Assembly (NCBI GenBank): GCA_948500755.1
Contig: CAOOYH010000003.1
Span: 1-64,000, forward strand
Reading direction: 5' to 3'
Source of the DNA: an uncultured Lactobacillus sp.
GTDB lineage: Bacteria; Bacillota; Bacilli; Lactobacillales; Lactobacillaceae
DNA length: 64,000 nucleotides
Positions within the stretch are counted from its first letter, which is position 1. Every line of letters begins with the position of its first letter. Positions 17,194-26,918 of this stretch are shown in pieces. The notes under the pieces were generated by a model that ran no database searches, was not told the DNA's origin, and saw nothing but the letters and a program-made list of their open reading frames with translations. Both the position numbers and the translations under genes were made by a program.

Positions 17194-18001
17194 TACGTAC
17201 TACCCCTCTAATTATTTGCTTTCTAAAGATAAAATATAGAATCAATATCGGTAAAACGGTTAAGGTTGCAGCAGCGAGTTGCAATTGCGTTTCACTTCCT
17301 GAGTCTGAAGTAAATGCAGTTAATCCATTGTTAAGCAAACGCATACTGTCTTCGTTGGTGACAAGAAGTGGCCATAGGAATGAATTCCACCCAGAAATAA
17401 AACTTAAAAGTCCTACGGTAAAAAGTCCGCCTTTTGACATTGGAACCAGAATTCTCCAAATATATTCCCAATCACTAGCACCATCAATCATGGATGCTTT
17501 ATAAATTGTCTTAGAAATTGATCCAAAATAACTTTGTAAGTAATACATATAAAATACAGAAGTCAAAAATGGTAATACCAAACCAATATAAGTATTCAAC
17601 AATCCCATTTGAGCAATTGTACTATAATTAGTAAAAATAATTGCTTCTCCCGGCACCATTAACAGTGAAAGTAAGATAATTTGAATAAAATGCTTACCTT
17701 TAAAGTGCAAGTTAACCATCGCAAAAGCACCTAGTAAGGCGTTAAACAAACTGACAATTGTCGTTACACTTGCCGTTATAAATGTGTTTAAGAAGTAACG
17801 TCCAAAAGGTGCTTGAGAAAAGACCTTTGCATAGTTGCTCCATTGTGGATTTTTAGGCCAAAGAGTTGGTGGAATAGTAGTTGTTTCTTGAAAACTCATT
17901 AATCCACCTAAAATCATGTAAATAAATGGGAAAACCGTAATGATTGCAAAAATCGCTAAAATCACATAAGCAACAACTACACCCCAGCGAATTTTTTTCA
18001 T
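17177..18001 (-). CDS. ugpE: Ugp-type ABC transporter permease, MalG/UgpE-like
   Basis: A 274-residue inner permease with six membrane helices. The EAA loop reads YKASMIDGASDWEYIWRILVP, the site that docks the ATPase. It pairs with the upstream UgpA-like permease to form the import channel. GGAGG lies ten bases before the ATG. The 3' end overlaps the metallo-hydrolase gene. Confidence 0.9.
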   Translation of the reverse strand: MKKIRWGVVVAYVILAIFAIITVFPFIYMILGGLMSFQETTTIPPTLWPKNPQWSNYAKVFSQAPFGRYFLNTFITASVTTIVSLFNALLGAFAMVNLHFKGKHFIQIILLSLLMVPGEAIIFTNYSTIAQMGLLNTYIGLVLPFLTSVFYMYYLQSYFGSISKTIYKASMIDGASDWEYIWRILVPMSKGGLFTVGLLSFISGWNSFLWPLLVTNEDSMRLLNNGLTAFTSDSGSETQLQLAAATLTVLPILILYFIFRKQIIRGVVRNDLKG

Positions 18002-18004
18002 CCC

Positions 18005-18871
18005 TTAGCGTCCTCCAATCTTTTTCATCATTTTACGTTGTAAGAAAGTTACAAACATAATGATAATGAATAAAACTACTGTCGCAGCCATTGCTACACC
18101 TGGAGTACCTACAATTTGGAATTTATTATAAATATAGAATACCGCGGTTGTAGCTGAATTGCCGACCCCTGCTTGTCCATTGAACAAAGCATATACAGAA
18201 GTATAAACTTTGAACGCAGCAATAATATTCATCGTCAACAAAAAGGCAATTGTTGGTACTAATTGAGGCATGGTAATTCGCCAAAACTTCTCAGTTCCTG
18301 ATGCACCATACATATCAGCAATTGTGTAATAATTTGGATCGATATTTCTCAAAGCTCCCATCAAAATAACAATATTGAAAGCTAATGAAGTCCAAATTCC
18401 GAAGATAATAATGGTAGTAACAGACATTGCGGGATCATCAATCCAGTTAGGTGCTGGCAAATGAAGGGCCCTTAAAAGAAAGTTAAGCATCCCATAATCA
18501 CCGTTAAAGATATAACGGAAGACAATACCAATGGCAATAGTGGAAGTTACATAAGGCATAAAGAAAGTAGTTTCAAAAAACGACTTATTTTTTACCTTAC
18601 TGAAAATTAGCCAAGCAAGCATGATTGAAATTGCTAATGCCACTGGAACCGAAATTAATGCATAAAGGATAGTATTTCTAATTGCTAACCAAAATTCTGG
18701 ATCATGAAAAATGTATTGATAATTGCTAAAACCAGTCCAATTTAAGTTGATCAATGAGCCACTTTGGAAACTCATTACAAATGCTCGTAAAATTGGATAA
18801 ATACTAAAGAAAGTTACAAAAATAATGGTTGGTGCTAAATATAGCCACGCCTTTTTTTGATTCTGCTTCAT
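18005..18871 (-). CDS. ugpA: Ugp-type ABC transporter permease, MalF/UgpA-like
   Basis: A 288-residue permease with six membrane helices and the EAA loop IADMYGASGTEKFWRITMPQL. It is the first of two permeases of a carbohydrate-uptake type 1 importer. Its ATG overlaps the ATPase stop by one base (TAATG), so translation is coupled. Confidence 0.9.
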   Translation of the reverse strand: MKQNQKKAWLYLAPTIIFVTFFSIYPILRAFVMSFQSGSLINLNWTGFSNYQYIFHDPEFWLAIRNTILYALISVPVALAISIMLAWLIFSKVKNKSFFETTFFMPYVTSTIAIGIVFRYIFNGDYGMLNFLLRALHLPAPNWIDDPAMSVTTIIIFGIWTSLAFNIVILMGALRNIDPNYYTIADMYGASGTEKFWRITMPQLVPTIAFLLTMNIIAAFKVYTSVYALFNGQAGVGNSATTAVFYIYNKFQIVGTPGVAMAATVVLFIIIMFVTFLQRKMMKKIGGR

Positions 18872-19971
18872 TAGTAGACCCTCTCTCCTTCCGGAGTAAA
18901 GATAAATACCCTATCTAATCGCATTTCCAACTTAATATCATCCCCAGCTTTAATAGGAGTTTCAAGATCTACTAAAGAGCGAGCCTGAACCCCGTCATGA
19001 GTAAATTTCAAAATTCTTTCTCTACCAATTAATTCAACGTCATCAATATGAGCAGATACATTTCCATCGTTACTTGGCAAAATATTTTCAGGACGAACTG
19101 ATAAAATATAGTCTCCATCTGTCAATTGACACTTAAAGCGAGCTTGTTGTAAATCATTTACATTTAGTTCAAAATCAGAACCAATAAGTTTACCGTCCTG
19201 CATTTTTACTTTAAAGTTATCAATCACTGGATTACCAACAAAGTTAGCAACAAAGTAATTGTTTGGTTCTAAGTAGAAGTTTTGACCTAAATCGTCTTGT
19301 TGAATGACGCCCTCGTTGAAGAGAATAATCTTATCTCCAATTGATAAAGCTTCCTCTTGATCGTGCGTAACAAATAAAGTGGTAATCCCAACTTCTTTAA
19401 CTAAAGAACGAATTTCTTCACGAATCTTTAAACGCAAGCGTGCGTCCAAATTACTCAAAGGTTCATCCATGAGCAAGATTTTAGGTTCTTGAACTAAGGC
19501 TCTGGCAATTGCGACACGCTGTTGCTGTCCTCCAGATAATTGACCCGGCTTTTGATTAGCAAAATCAGAAATTTGAGTTAATTCCATATACTTTTCTGCA
19601 ATTTTCTTAGCCTTATCTTTAGGCATTTTTTGCTTACCAACAGTCAAAGGGAACATTACATTTTGCAAAACTGTCATATGTGGATACAAAGCATAGTTTT
19701 GGAAAACATATCCGATTTGACGATCTTTTGATGCAGTATTAACAACAGACTTGCCATCAAATAAAATATCTCCACTTGTTGGATTAAGAAGACCAGCCAA
19801 AATATTTAAAATAGTTGTTTTTCCACATCCAGAAGGACCGAGCAAACATACCAAATCACCTTTTTTGACATGAAAGCTAACGTTCTTGATAGCCTGGTGA
19901 CCGTTGTCGTACACCTTTTTCAGATTCTTTACTTCAACAAACTTGTTATCATTCATAAATTCATACACCAC
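18871..19971 (-). CDS. ugpC: Ugp/Msm-type ABC transporter ATP-binding protein
   Basis: A 366-residue ATPase of the CUT1 importer class. Walker A is GPSGCGKTT, the signature LSGGQQQRVAIARAL, Walker B ILLMDEPLSNLD, and the H-loop TLFVTHDQEEA. Residues about 240-366 form the TOBE/OB regulatory domain. The start is uncertain: GTG at 19971 and ATG at 19956 both lack a strong ribosome site. It is the first gene of the importer operon. Such ATPases are sometimes shared among several importers. Confidence 0.88.
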   Translation of the reverse strand: MVYEFMNDNKFVEVKNLKKVYDNGHQAIKNVSFHVKKGDLVCLLGPSGCGKTTILNILAGLLNPTSGDILFDGKSVVNTASKDRQIGYVFQNYALYPHMTVLQNVMFPLTVGKQKMPKDKAKKIAEKYMELTQISDFANQKPGQLSGGQQQRVAIARALVQEPKILLMDEPLSNLDARLRLKIREEIRSLVKEVGITTLFVTHDQEEALSIGDKIILFNEGVIQQDDLGQNFYLEPNNYFVANFVGNPVIDNFKVKMQDGKLIGSDFELNVNDLQQARFKCQLTDGDYILSVRPENILPSNDGNVSAHIDDVELIGRERILKFTHDGVQARSLVDLETPIKAGDDIKLEMRLDRVFIFTPEGERVY

Positions 19972-20005
19972 TACATCTTGTTATTGTTACAGAATTTCTT
20001 TATCA

Positions 20006-20034
20006 ATTTTAAGCTAAATATATCAAAATCACAA
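20006..20034 (-). promoter_or_regulatory. Promoter of the Ugp-type operon
   Basis: TTGTGA (20029-20034), a 17-base spacer and TAAAAT (20006-20011) on the minus strand, about 35 bases before the ATPase start. Confidence 0.65.
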
Positions 20035-20154
20035 TTAAAATCCGCAAAAAAATTCGTAATTTCTTTAATTAGCTTGAAAAATAATTGATTTTTTGTTCAA
20101 AAAGTTCTACAATACATAAACTTTATTTTGCAAAAATGGATTTAAATTCGGATT

Positions 20155-20168
20155 TACAATATATTGTA
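20155..20168. promoter_or_regulatory. Perfect 14-bp palindrome TACAATATATTGTA
   Basis: A self-complementary 14-mer lies about 120 bases upstream of the Ugp operon promoter, between it and the pepD terminator. It has the size of a dimeric regulator site, but it is AT-rich and may be chance. Confidence 0.3.
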
Positions 20169-20190
20169 TATCATGATCTACATAAATAAA

Positions 20191-20220
20191 AAAGACTACT
20201 GCTATTCAGTAGTCTTTTTT
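20191..20220 (-). terminator. Terminator of pepD
   Basis: Arms AAAGACTACTG and CAGTAGTCTTT with T runs on both sides, past the pepD stop. Confidence 0.85.
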
Positions 20221-20258
20221 GCAATTCTGATTTCTATTTAAAATCAAAATCCGAACTA

Positions 20259-21686
20259 TTATAAATTGTCACCACGTTCAAATTGATATTTAGATGAATT
20301 TAAGGCTTGACGAACTAAATCACTCATTAAAGTCTTTGTTTTCTTAGTGATTTCATTTGCAGTTACTTCATTAGCAGACGTCAAAAAGCTAGTTAACATA
20401 TCTCCATGCTTATCTTTTGCTTCTTTATCAATTTCTGAAACTCGACCTACCCCGTAGCTTTGGCATTCATCACGGTAAGCATTAATTTGATAAATGTATT
20501 GATGGTAGCGTGGCTCTACCAACACTTGTAAGGTCTTATATAGCCAATATGCACTGTGATCAGGATCCACCGTATGGTCAGCAACTTGATAGTCGGCTGG
20601 AGTGTTTTCAATATTAGTGTAGAAAGGAACATATGGAGAATAAGCATAGAATCCCATATTAATCCATTGAACCCCAGCTAATTCTTTTGGCACATCATTT
20701 CTAATTTGTAAAATACTTGATTCTTGGTTTCTATCAAGGGCAATTGAACGAAACATCTTTTGCTTCTTTTCATCTCCAGAAGAATAAGTATCCATTGGAT
20801 CATATTCCGTACCGTTATAGTGGCTTGTCAAAAACTTTTCTACATCTTCAACACCAATTTTCTTTTCTGGAACTCGAGTAAATGGCATTTCTTGACTAGT
20901 TGGATCTTGTTCAATGCTTGGATTAAACAATTTTTGACCATACCAAGTTCTTGGAGTGTTGTAAAATGCATCCGCTTCATCTTTAGTACCAAAAATATCA
21001 CGGAAATTAAAAGCACCATCTTGAGATGGGTTTAGATGATTTTCTTCAACAAAATCACGAATTGTACTTGCATACATAAAGTTGTCAGAATCATCAAAGT
21101 CCACATTTTGGATCACCATAATATTTGGACAAATTGCGTATGAATCATCCGGAACACGAGCGGCAACCCATTGGTGACCTGCACCAGTTTCTAAATACCA
21201 AACTTCTTCATTATCAGAAAAAGCAATCCCGTTACTTTCGCCAGTACCGTATTTTTCAATTAATTGACCTAAACGCTTAACTCCTTCGCGAGCAGTTTTT
21301 ACAAATGGTAAAACTAAATAAACCATGGAATCTTCATTAATTCCATCTTTGATGAGTGGATCATGACCTAAACAGCGAGCATTAGTAGCCTCAGTTTCAG
21401 TGGCAGACATAGCGACGTTATATTCATTAATTCCTTGTTCGTCCCAACGTCCTTCACTTTCATCCGCAGTTGGAGTACCAGTCCATCTGCAGCCATCTCC
21501 TTCAAGATGCATTTTAAAGCCATTATATTTAGAAACATATTCTTCATCATAATGGCGAGCTTTATTTACTACAAAAAGCTTTTCGTTAATGCCACCATAA
21601 CCATCTTCATCACGGGCAATCATGGTTGAACCATCTAAACTAGCATCTTTACCCACGAGCATTGCAGTACAGCTGTCTTTTTTCAT
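20259..21686 (-). CDS. pepD: C69 family dipeptidase (PepD)
   Basis: A 475-residue N-terminal nucleophile dipeptidase that splits dipeptides inside the cell. Family C69 enzymes use a cysteine exposed by removing a few residues; here Cys6 in MKKDSCTAMLVG fits. The GSTMIARDEDGYGG segment and WIN and MGFYAYSPYVPFYTN segments match lactobacillus PepDA. AGGAAG lies before the ATG. It is monocistronic. Confidence 0.93.
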   Translation of the reverse strand: MKKDSCTAMLVGKDASLDGSTMIARDEDGYGGINEKLFVVNKARHYDEEYVSKYNGFKMHLEGDGCRWTGTPTADESEGRWDEQGINEYNVAMSATETEATNARCLGHDPLIKDGINEDSMVYLVLPFVKTAREGVKRLGQLIEKYGTGESNGIAFSDNEEVWYLETGAGHQWVAARVPDDSYAICPNIMVIQNVDFDDSDNFMYASTIRDFVEENHLNPSQDGAFNFRDIFGTKDEADAFYNTPRTWYGQKLFNPSIEQDPTSQEMPFTRVPEKKIGVEDVEKFLTSHYNGTEYDPMDTYSSGDEKKQKMFRSIALDRNQESSILQIRNDVPKELAGVQWINMGFYAYSPYVPFYTNIENTPADYQVADHTVDPDHSAYWLYKTLQVLVEPRYHQYIYQINAYRDECQSYGVGRVSEIDKEAKDKHGDMLTSFLTSANEVTANEITKKTKTLMSDLVRQALNSSKYQFERGDNL

Positions 21687-21734
21687 AATTTGTACTTCCT
21701 TTACTGAAATAACTTTATTCTTATAGGTATTTTA

Positions 21735-22568
21735 CTACTGTTTGACGATCATCTGACGATCAATTTTAGCCCGACCATCATTATAGTTATAAACACATCT
21801 CGGTTGAACGTTGAACAGATAAACATTAAAGTCCAAGCTGCCATCTGTAGAAATTGCTTGTAAATTTATTCCTCGCGCCATTAATTCGTTTCCTCTAAAA
21901 ATTGGAGTTGCTTGATAAATCACGCGCTTATTTTCTCTCAAAGCCCGGCGCACCTTACTTTCAAAAATTGTTTGAATCTTTTGATTAGAATAAGCCGATT
22001 GCGTAAATAAGTTCTTAGGATTATTTTGATCACCAGATTGGTTGTTAGGATTGTAATTACCATCTTGATCGATTCCCGCTGAGATTGAATAAGCAATCAA
22101 GTGACCACGATTATAAATTTGAGTGCCATTGCGATGGTTATAATGCCATCCTGTTGGCTGGACAAACTGTCTTACTCTCAAGCTATCGTTTGCAACATTT
22201 CGTTTTTCTAGAAAAGCAGTATTTGAATGCGATGTTCTATTTAAACTATCTAAATTAGAATAGATAACTTTGTTAACTTTCCACGCGTTCTTAATCAAAG
22301 TGGACTTATTATGATTCACATCAATATATGCGCGATCCCCACTCTTAAAATCAAGCTTAGCTAATTGATCATAATCTGTTTTGGATAAGCCACCATAATA
22401 GGTATCCGCTCTTTTAGCGTTATTAACTGTATTAGAAGGACTAGAAGAAAATAGGTTGTTTAAATTAAAATTTCCATCTCTTGAAAATATTCCCCAAGCA
22501 ATAATAATAATTGCCCCAATAACTGTATAAAGCGTCCCTTGCTTCTTTTTTTGCGTTTTACGTGCCAT
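21735..22568 (-). CDS. Membrane-anchored DNA/RNA non-specific endonuclease
   Basis: A 277-residue nuclease. The ATG at 22568 is chosen, because AAAAGGAG lies upstream and a basic start then runs into one membrane segment (about residues 14-30). The nuclease domain has NRGHLIAY, the variant of the EndA-type DRGH motif with the catalytic His, then NQSGDQNNPKNLFTQ, the metal-binding Asn region. It should act on nucleic acid at the cell surface, for nutrition, defence or DNA uptake. A paralogue lies at 52066-52908. Confidence 0.87.
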   Translation of the reverse strand: MARKTQKKKQGTLYTVIGAIIIIAWGIFSRDGNFNLNNLFSSSPSNTVNNAKRADTYYGGLSKTDYDQLAKLDFKSGDRAYIDVNHNKSTLIKNAWKVNKVIYSNLDSLNRTSHSNTAFLEKRNVANDSLRVRQFVQPTGWHYNHRNGTQIYNRGHLIAYSISAGIDQDGNYNPNNQSGDQNNPKNLFTQSAYSNQKIQTIFESKVRRALRENKRVIYQATPIFRGNELMARGINLQAISTDGSLDFNVYLFNVQPRCVYNYNDGRAKIDRQMIVKQ

Positions 22569-22624
22569 AAAAATCTCCTTTTTGGATATTTTCCCAGTGT
22601 AGTACATGTATTATTTCATTACAA

Positions 22625-22660
22625 CAAAAAAATAAAAGTAGCGATTAAAATCGCTACTTT
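22625..22660 (-). terminator. Terminator of the pepT-exonuclease operon
   Basis: Arms AAAGTAGCGAT and ATCGCTACTTT followed by a T-rich run on the minus strand. Confidence 0.85.
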
Positions 22661-22663
22661 AAC

Positions 22664-23620
22664 TTAATTTCTGGCCCAATCATCAAGCATACTCAAGAAG
22701 AAACTTTCTGACAAACGTTTTATTCGACTCCCATTTTTGATCAATTGCCGCGCCCTATTCAAATCTTCGTTATCTCGCCTAAAGAAATCATGATCTCCCA
22801 TGATGAGGTAATTAGTCGCCGAATCAACGCTGTCTTGATTTTGCCCAGCCATATTGTCGATCATCTGATGTGCTTCATCAACATCCATATGAATATGACC
22901 TGAGAAAACAATATTCTTATTTCGAATTGGATTACGCATTCCTAATTGTTGGGGTGTTAATTTTTCATTAACTAAATCAACATTCTTAATTTGCTCTCTC
23001 ATTTTTTCAAGCAAATCATCTGTAAAATTCTCTCTAAAATCATCATAGACTTTTTTAGTATCAATTGAATCATCTAATCCGCGGTGTTGTTCAACTTGAG
23101 CGATTCCAGCCCGCTGCATACAATCAATTAACCGATTATGACGTTCTCTGGGATAATAAGTTCGCGCAAAACGCATAACATCAACATAATCATTATTTAA
23201 TTGTTTTAAGTGAAACTTTTCAACTGCGTCATAAATAAAGTTCAAATCAAAATTCACATTATAACCAACAATAATATCATCACCAATGAAATCGCGAAAT
23301 TCCGACATAGCTTCTTTAATCGGAATACCTTCTGTCATAATTTTTTCTTCGGTAATACCATTGAGTTCAGTAATAAACTTAGGTACTCTATTAGATTTTG
23401 GATAAATCGTTAGGTTACTATATTTATCTACAATCTGATTATTGCGAACTTTTATCGCTCCCAGTTCAGTAATTCGGTCTTTATACGGTCTTAGACCTGT
23501 AGTTTCAATATCTAAAAGAGTATAGTCATCCAGAAATTTAGGAATTTCTTTTCCTTTTTTGCGCAGCTTATCCTGGGCACCAGACACGTAGAGGACACCA
23601 TCTTTTACAAAAATACTCAT
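22664..23620 (-). CDS. DEDDh 3'-5' exonuclease with BRCT domain (DNA polymerase III epsilon-like)
   Basis: A 318-residue protein. The exonuclease domain (about 28-190) has DIETTGL (motif I), VGYNVNFDLNFI (motif II) and HRGLDDSIDT (motif III with the DEDDh His). The C-terminal part (about 232-300) reads NIVFSGHIHMDVDEA and resembles a BRCT module. This fusion is usual for lactobacillus epsilon-like exonucleases. It probably trims DNA or RNA in repair. It starts 15 bases after the SIR2-like gene with AGGAGA in between. Confidence 0.86.
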   Translation of the reverse strand: MSIFVKDGVLYVSGAQDKLRKKGKEIPKFLDDYTLLDIETTGLRPYKDRITELGAIKVRNNQIVDKYSNLTIYPKSNRVPKFITELNGITEEKIMTEGIPIKEAMSEFRDFIGDDIIVGYNVNFDLNFIYDAVEKFHLKQLNNDYVDVMRFARTYYPRERHNRLIDCMQRAGIAQVEQHRGLDDSIDTKKVYDDFRENFTDDLLEKMREQIKNVDLVNEKLTPQQLGMRNPIRNKNIVFSGHIHMDVDEAHQMIDNMAGQNQDSVDSATNYLIMGDHDFFRRDNEDLNRARQLIKNGSRIKRLSESFFLSMLDDWARN

Positions 23621-23635
23621 TAAGTTCCAATTCTC

Positions 23636-24457
23636 CTATTCAGTAAGTTGTTTTAGCAAATTATGCACATCTGAATTCAACACTGCACTTTTTTTCTGAA
23701 TATTACCGGGTAAGTCCTCTTTCTTTAGATCCACCGTGATATAGTGCCAATTTGGAAATTGATCGACTAGACTAATCATGGGATCAAGAAGTTGAGGACT
23801 AGTTTCATCTACCCCTAACTCCAAAACTACCACCTTTTTATCTTCATTAGCTGTTAAGAACCAACGCAAGCGAGCATTTGCATCAGTATCCGGGAAAAAA
23901 TGTGCATTCAATGGCATGTGGATTTCCATCTCACTATTACAAATTTCACATTTTGGGACCAAACTTTCCAAATCTGGTCCAGCTCCTTTAGCTTTAATAA
24001 AGCTCTTCACTACTTCAATATCGCTCTTTTGACCGTGATTAACACCACTAGAACATTGCATAGTCGTCCAATCACCGAACACATTAAAGATTCGATTTGG
24101 ATTAAAGCCACTATTTTCAAAATAATGCGCAAACGTACTCGTAGCAATAAAATATTGCTTATCATCCAAGAGCTTTTTCAAATTCCCCATATTTTCACTG
24201 GGAACATAATTGAGCGTATATTGATTAATTAATTCACTCCAAAAAGCCCATTGCTCGCCCCAAGAATCAAATTTCTTATCTAATGCATCCCCAATCGTAT
24301 GAACATCATATTTTTCAGCAATTTCGCCAAATTTATTGTCAAAATTTTCTTCACTTAAAATATCTAGTCCCTCTTCTTGAGCAAAACGATTGCCTGCAGT
24401 AACAATTACCGCATCCGCATCAGATAACCATTTTTTTGCTTGCTCTACTTCTGTCAT
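23636..24457 (-). CDS. SIR2-like (SirTM-type) protein with altered catalytic residues
   Basis: A 273-residue protein with the SIR2 Rossmann start AVIVTAGNRFA. It resembles the macrodomain-linked SirTM branch, which ADP-ribosylates lipoylated proteins. The Asn-Asp-His core of SIR2 enzymes is not kept: the NxD region reads TSTFAH (106-111) and the catalytic HG position reads FGDW (127-130). Only one clear CxxC (KCEICNSE) remains of the zinc site. No macrodomain, lipoate ligase or GcvH-L gene is adjacent, unlike typical SirTM operons. Function is uncertain. Confidence 0.75.
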   Translation of the reverse strand: MTEVEQAKKWLSDADAVIVTAGNRFAQEEGLDILSEENFDNKFGEIAEKYDVHTIGDALDKKFDSWGEQWAFWSELINQYTLNYVPSENMGNLKKLLDDKQYFIATSTFAHYFENSGFNPNRIFNVFGDWTTMQCSSGVNHGQKSDIEVVKSFIKAKGAGPDLESLVPKCEICNSEMEIHMPLNAHFFPDTDANARLRWFLTANEDKKVVVLELGVDETSPQLLDPMISLVDQFPNWHYITVDLKKEDLPGNIQKKSAVLNSDVHNLLKQLTE

Positions 24458-24460
24458 TGT

Positions 24461-25108
24461 TTATCTCTTTTCTTTTGAATAACCAACAAAATGTAATTTA
24501 CCCTTATTATATTCGCCTAAAAACACGTCACTAATACTATTATAGCCAGCTTTTTCAACTTCTTCTTCAAGCCAAGATTCATTTTTATGAATCAGTTCTA
24601 ACACATCAATGTTAGCTTGCCCATCACTAATAATTGGAAAGCGAATATTTGCCTCATCGTTTTCAATGACAGTTAGCTGACCATTTTGTTCAAAAATACA
24701 ATTCTTGATTTTAGCTACAGAATAAATTCCTCGACTACGCAATTTAAACATCAATTCATTAGCCGAAATTCCTGCCCGCATGCAATTATTAACCAAAACT
24801 TCCCCATTTTTAATTACCTGAACTGGCTTTCCGTCCACAATATTTCGAATCCAGCTATTATGCTCACGGCCAAATTTTAATAAAAAGACAACGAGTGTCC
24901 AAACAATTAATACAAGTAAAAATTGCAAAACCTTAATACTAGGATTATAGATAATACCGCCAATAATCCCACCCAAAACGTAATTTTGTAATTGATCTAA
25001 AGCTGTCGTAGGAGCAAGATTACTTTTTCCAAAAAGATTAATTTGGAAAATCAAGGTTAACATCCCAAGAGCAAATTTGATAAATAATTCAGTATAGTCT
25101 AATTGCAT
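24461..25108 (-). CDS. DUF421 (YetF-like) membrane protein
   Basis: A 215-residue protein with three N-terminal membrane helices (about 8-30, 40-55, 60-80) and a soluble C-terminal DUF421 domain with VQVIKNGEVLVNNCMRAGIS and LRSRGIYSVAKIKNCIFEQNG (split here by residue choice). YetF-like proteins are common in firmicutes; their role is unclear. It starts one base after the DUF3290 gene, its usual partner. Confidence 0.85.
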   Translation of the reverse strand: MQLDYTELFIKFALGMLTLIFQINLFGKSNLAPTTALDQLQNYVLGGIIGGIIYNPSIKVLQFLLVLIVWTLVVFLLKFGREHNSWIRNIVDGKPVQVIKNGEVLVNNCMRAGISANELMFKLRSRGIYSVAKIKNCIFEQNGQLTVIENDEANIRFPIISDGQANIDVLELIHKNESWLEEEVEKAGYNSISDVFLGEYNKGKLHFVGYSKEKR

Positions 25109-25109
25109 T

Positions 25110-25559
25110 TTATTTCCTCACATCAACTTTATGATCAATCACATGGGCCCGATTTAATGTATAAGTATTATTATCAGCATTAAGATTCAACTGATAATCA
25201 ATATTTTTAGAATCAATTCTCACTATCATTCCATTTTGCAAAGTAGTGGAATTTACTAATACATCATTTTCCGTCACATTATTGTCTCGAGCAACTGATT
25301 TAATAAATGGAATAATTTGCGTAGCTTGTGATTTTTGCGAATTAATTTGAGTATATTTCTCATACTGGTTCCCCGCAAAAAGTAATAAAAACAATAAAGC
25401 AATTATTCCTAAATCACGATATCTAGTTGCAAAACGATCTTTCAAATATAAAAGAGTAAAAACGATCATTGCACCTGCCGCAATCAGCATCAATACATAT
25501 AATATAGTTCTGTCACTATTTTGATTATTTTGAATATAGTTAATTGTATAAAAAGTCAT
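25110..25559 (-). CDS. DUF3290 family membrane protein
   Basis: A 149-residue protein with two membrane helices (about 18-40 and 48-65, with RFATRYRDLG between) and a short outer or inner C-terminal domain. DUF3290 genes usually sit beside DUF421 genes, as here. Function unknown. It starts four bases after the pepT stop. Confidence 0.83.
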   Translation of the reverse strand: MTFYTINYIQNNQNSDRTILYVLMLIAAGAMIVFTLLYLKDRFATRYRDLGIIALLFLLLFAGNQYEKYTQINSQKSQATQIIPFIKSVARDNNVTENDVLVNSTTLQNGMIVRIDSKNIDYQLNLNADNNTYTLNRAHVIDHKVDVRK

Positions 25560-25563
25560 AATT

Positions 25564-26832
25564 CTATCTTGTTAGTGGTTTTTCATCTCGTTTATTATCT
25601 AATTTCACATGTTCTGTCACAATAGCAGTCAAAGTTTTGGCCAATAAAAGCATATTCTCAACTGTCACATATTCATAGCGCCCATGAAAGTTGGCCCCTC
25701 CATTAAATAAATTCGGAGTTGGGATTCCTTTTTGCGTAATAAAATTACCATCTGTTCCACCACGAAAAGGTACGTGGTTAATTGGTAAATTCATCTTTTG
25801 ATAAGCATGGTGGACCAAATTCACTACATAGGGATGCTTTTTAATGGTATCACCAGGGGAAATATATTGATCATACATTTTTAAACTAACTCGGCCTTCG
25901 CCATATTTTTGATTCAAAGATTCCACGCTATTCTCAATCAATTTTTTATGCTTTAAAAACGAATCTGTATCAAAATCACGAATAATTAAATCAATTTCTG
26001 CATAATCAACATTTCCATCATTACGTAAAATTAAGATAAAACCTTGATAGTCACGACTTTCTTCAGGAACAAAATTAGCTGGCAATTGATTGATGAATTC
26101 ATTAGCAATCAGAGTCGCATTTACCATTAAATGATAAGCTTCCCCGGGATGCACGACTGTGCCTCTGATTTTGATCTTAGCAGCTGCCGCATTAAAAGTT
26201 TCATACGCAATATCGCCAGGATTTCCATTATCTAAAGTATAAGAAAATTCTACTGGAAAACGGCTAACATCAAATCTTTTAGCTCCTTGACCAATTTCTT
26301 CATCTGGACCAAAAGCAAACCAAATATCACCATGCTTTATTTCAGGATTATCTTTCAAATATTTTGCCATTCCCAGAAGACCAGCAATTCCCGCTTTATC
26401 ATCGGCCCCTAATAATGTATTACCCGAAGTAGTAATCAAAGTTTGCCCGATTACTTTTTTCAAAGAAGGAAATTCTGTGGCAGATAAAGTATACCCATGA
26501 CCTAATTCAATATCTTGACCATCGTAATTTTCAAAAATCTGTGGTTGAATATTATCTGCATTAAAATCAGCAGTATCAACATGCGCTACAAAGCCAATTG
26601 GTGCAAGCTGTTCTTTAATATTGGCAGCAACTTTACCAACCGTATAAGCATCCTTTTCCGAATATGAAACTTCTACTAAGCCTAACTTTTTCAATTCAGA
26701 AACTAACTCTTTAAGTAACTTTACTTGACCCTTTGTAGTTGGTATTGCATTGCTATTTTCATCAGAGCGAGTATTCATCTTTGCATACTGGATAAACTTA
26801 TTCTTTATATAATCAAAATCATAATCTACCAT
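25564..26832 (-). CDS. pepT: Peptidase T (tripeptide aminopeptidase)
   Basis: A 422-residue M20-family zinc peptidase that removes the N-terminal residue of tripeptides. Metal and catalytic motifs are GFVAHVDTADF, LLGADDKAGIAG, GPDEEIGQGA and PFRGGTDGNFIT. The ATG at 26832 is preferred over the TTG at 26838, because AGAAGG lies seven bases before it. It leads a five-gene operon down to the exonuclease. Confidence 0.95.
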   Translation of the reverse strand: MVDYDFDYIKNKFIQYAKMNTRSDENSNAIPTTKGQVKLLKELVSELKKLGLVEVSYSEKDAYTVGKVAANIKEQLAPIGFVAHVDTADFNADNIQPQIFENYDGQDIELGHGYTLSATEFPSLKKVIGQTLITTSGNTLLGADDKAGIAGLLGMAKYLKDNPEIKHGDIWFAFGPDEEIGQGAKRFDVSRFPVEFSYTLDNGNPGDIAYETFNAAAAKIKIRGTVVHPGEAYHLMVNATLIANEFINQLPANFVPEESRDYQGFILILRNDGNVDYAEIDLIIRDFDTDSFLKHKKLIENSVESLNQKYGEGRVSLKMYDQYISPGDTIKKHPYVVNLVHHAYQKMNLPINHVPFRGGTDGNFITQKGIPTPNLFNGGANFHGRYEYVTVENMLLLAKTLTAIVTEHVKLDNKRDEKPLTR

Positions 26833-26873
26833 GTTCAATCCTTCTTTCTTATTTTGAAATTATTTTAGCACAG

Positions 26874-26904
26874 AAAAAAAGCTACTGACCAAATACTCAG
26901 TAGC
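26874..26904 (-). terminator. Terminator of pnuC
   Basis: Arms GCTACTGA and TCAGTAGC followed by a T run on the minus strand. Confidence 0.85.
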
Positions 26905-26918
26905 TAGAAAATCAAAAA

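Noticed and set aside
20155..20168. PhoP-type box upstream of the Ugp operon
   Set aside because: I looked for direct TTAACA-like repeats and saw none; only an AT-rich palindrome is present.
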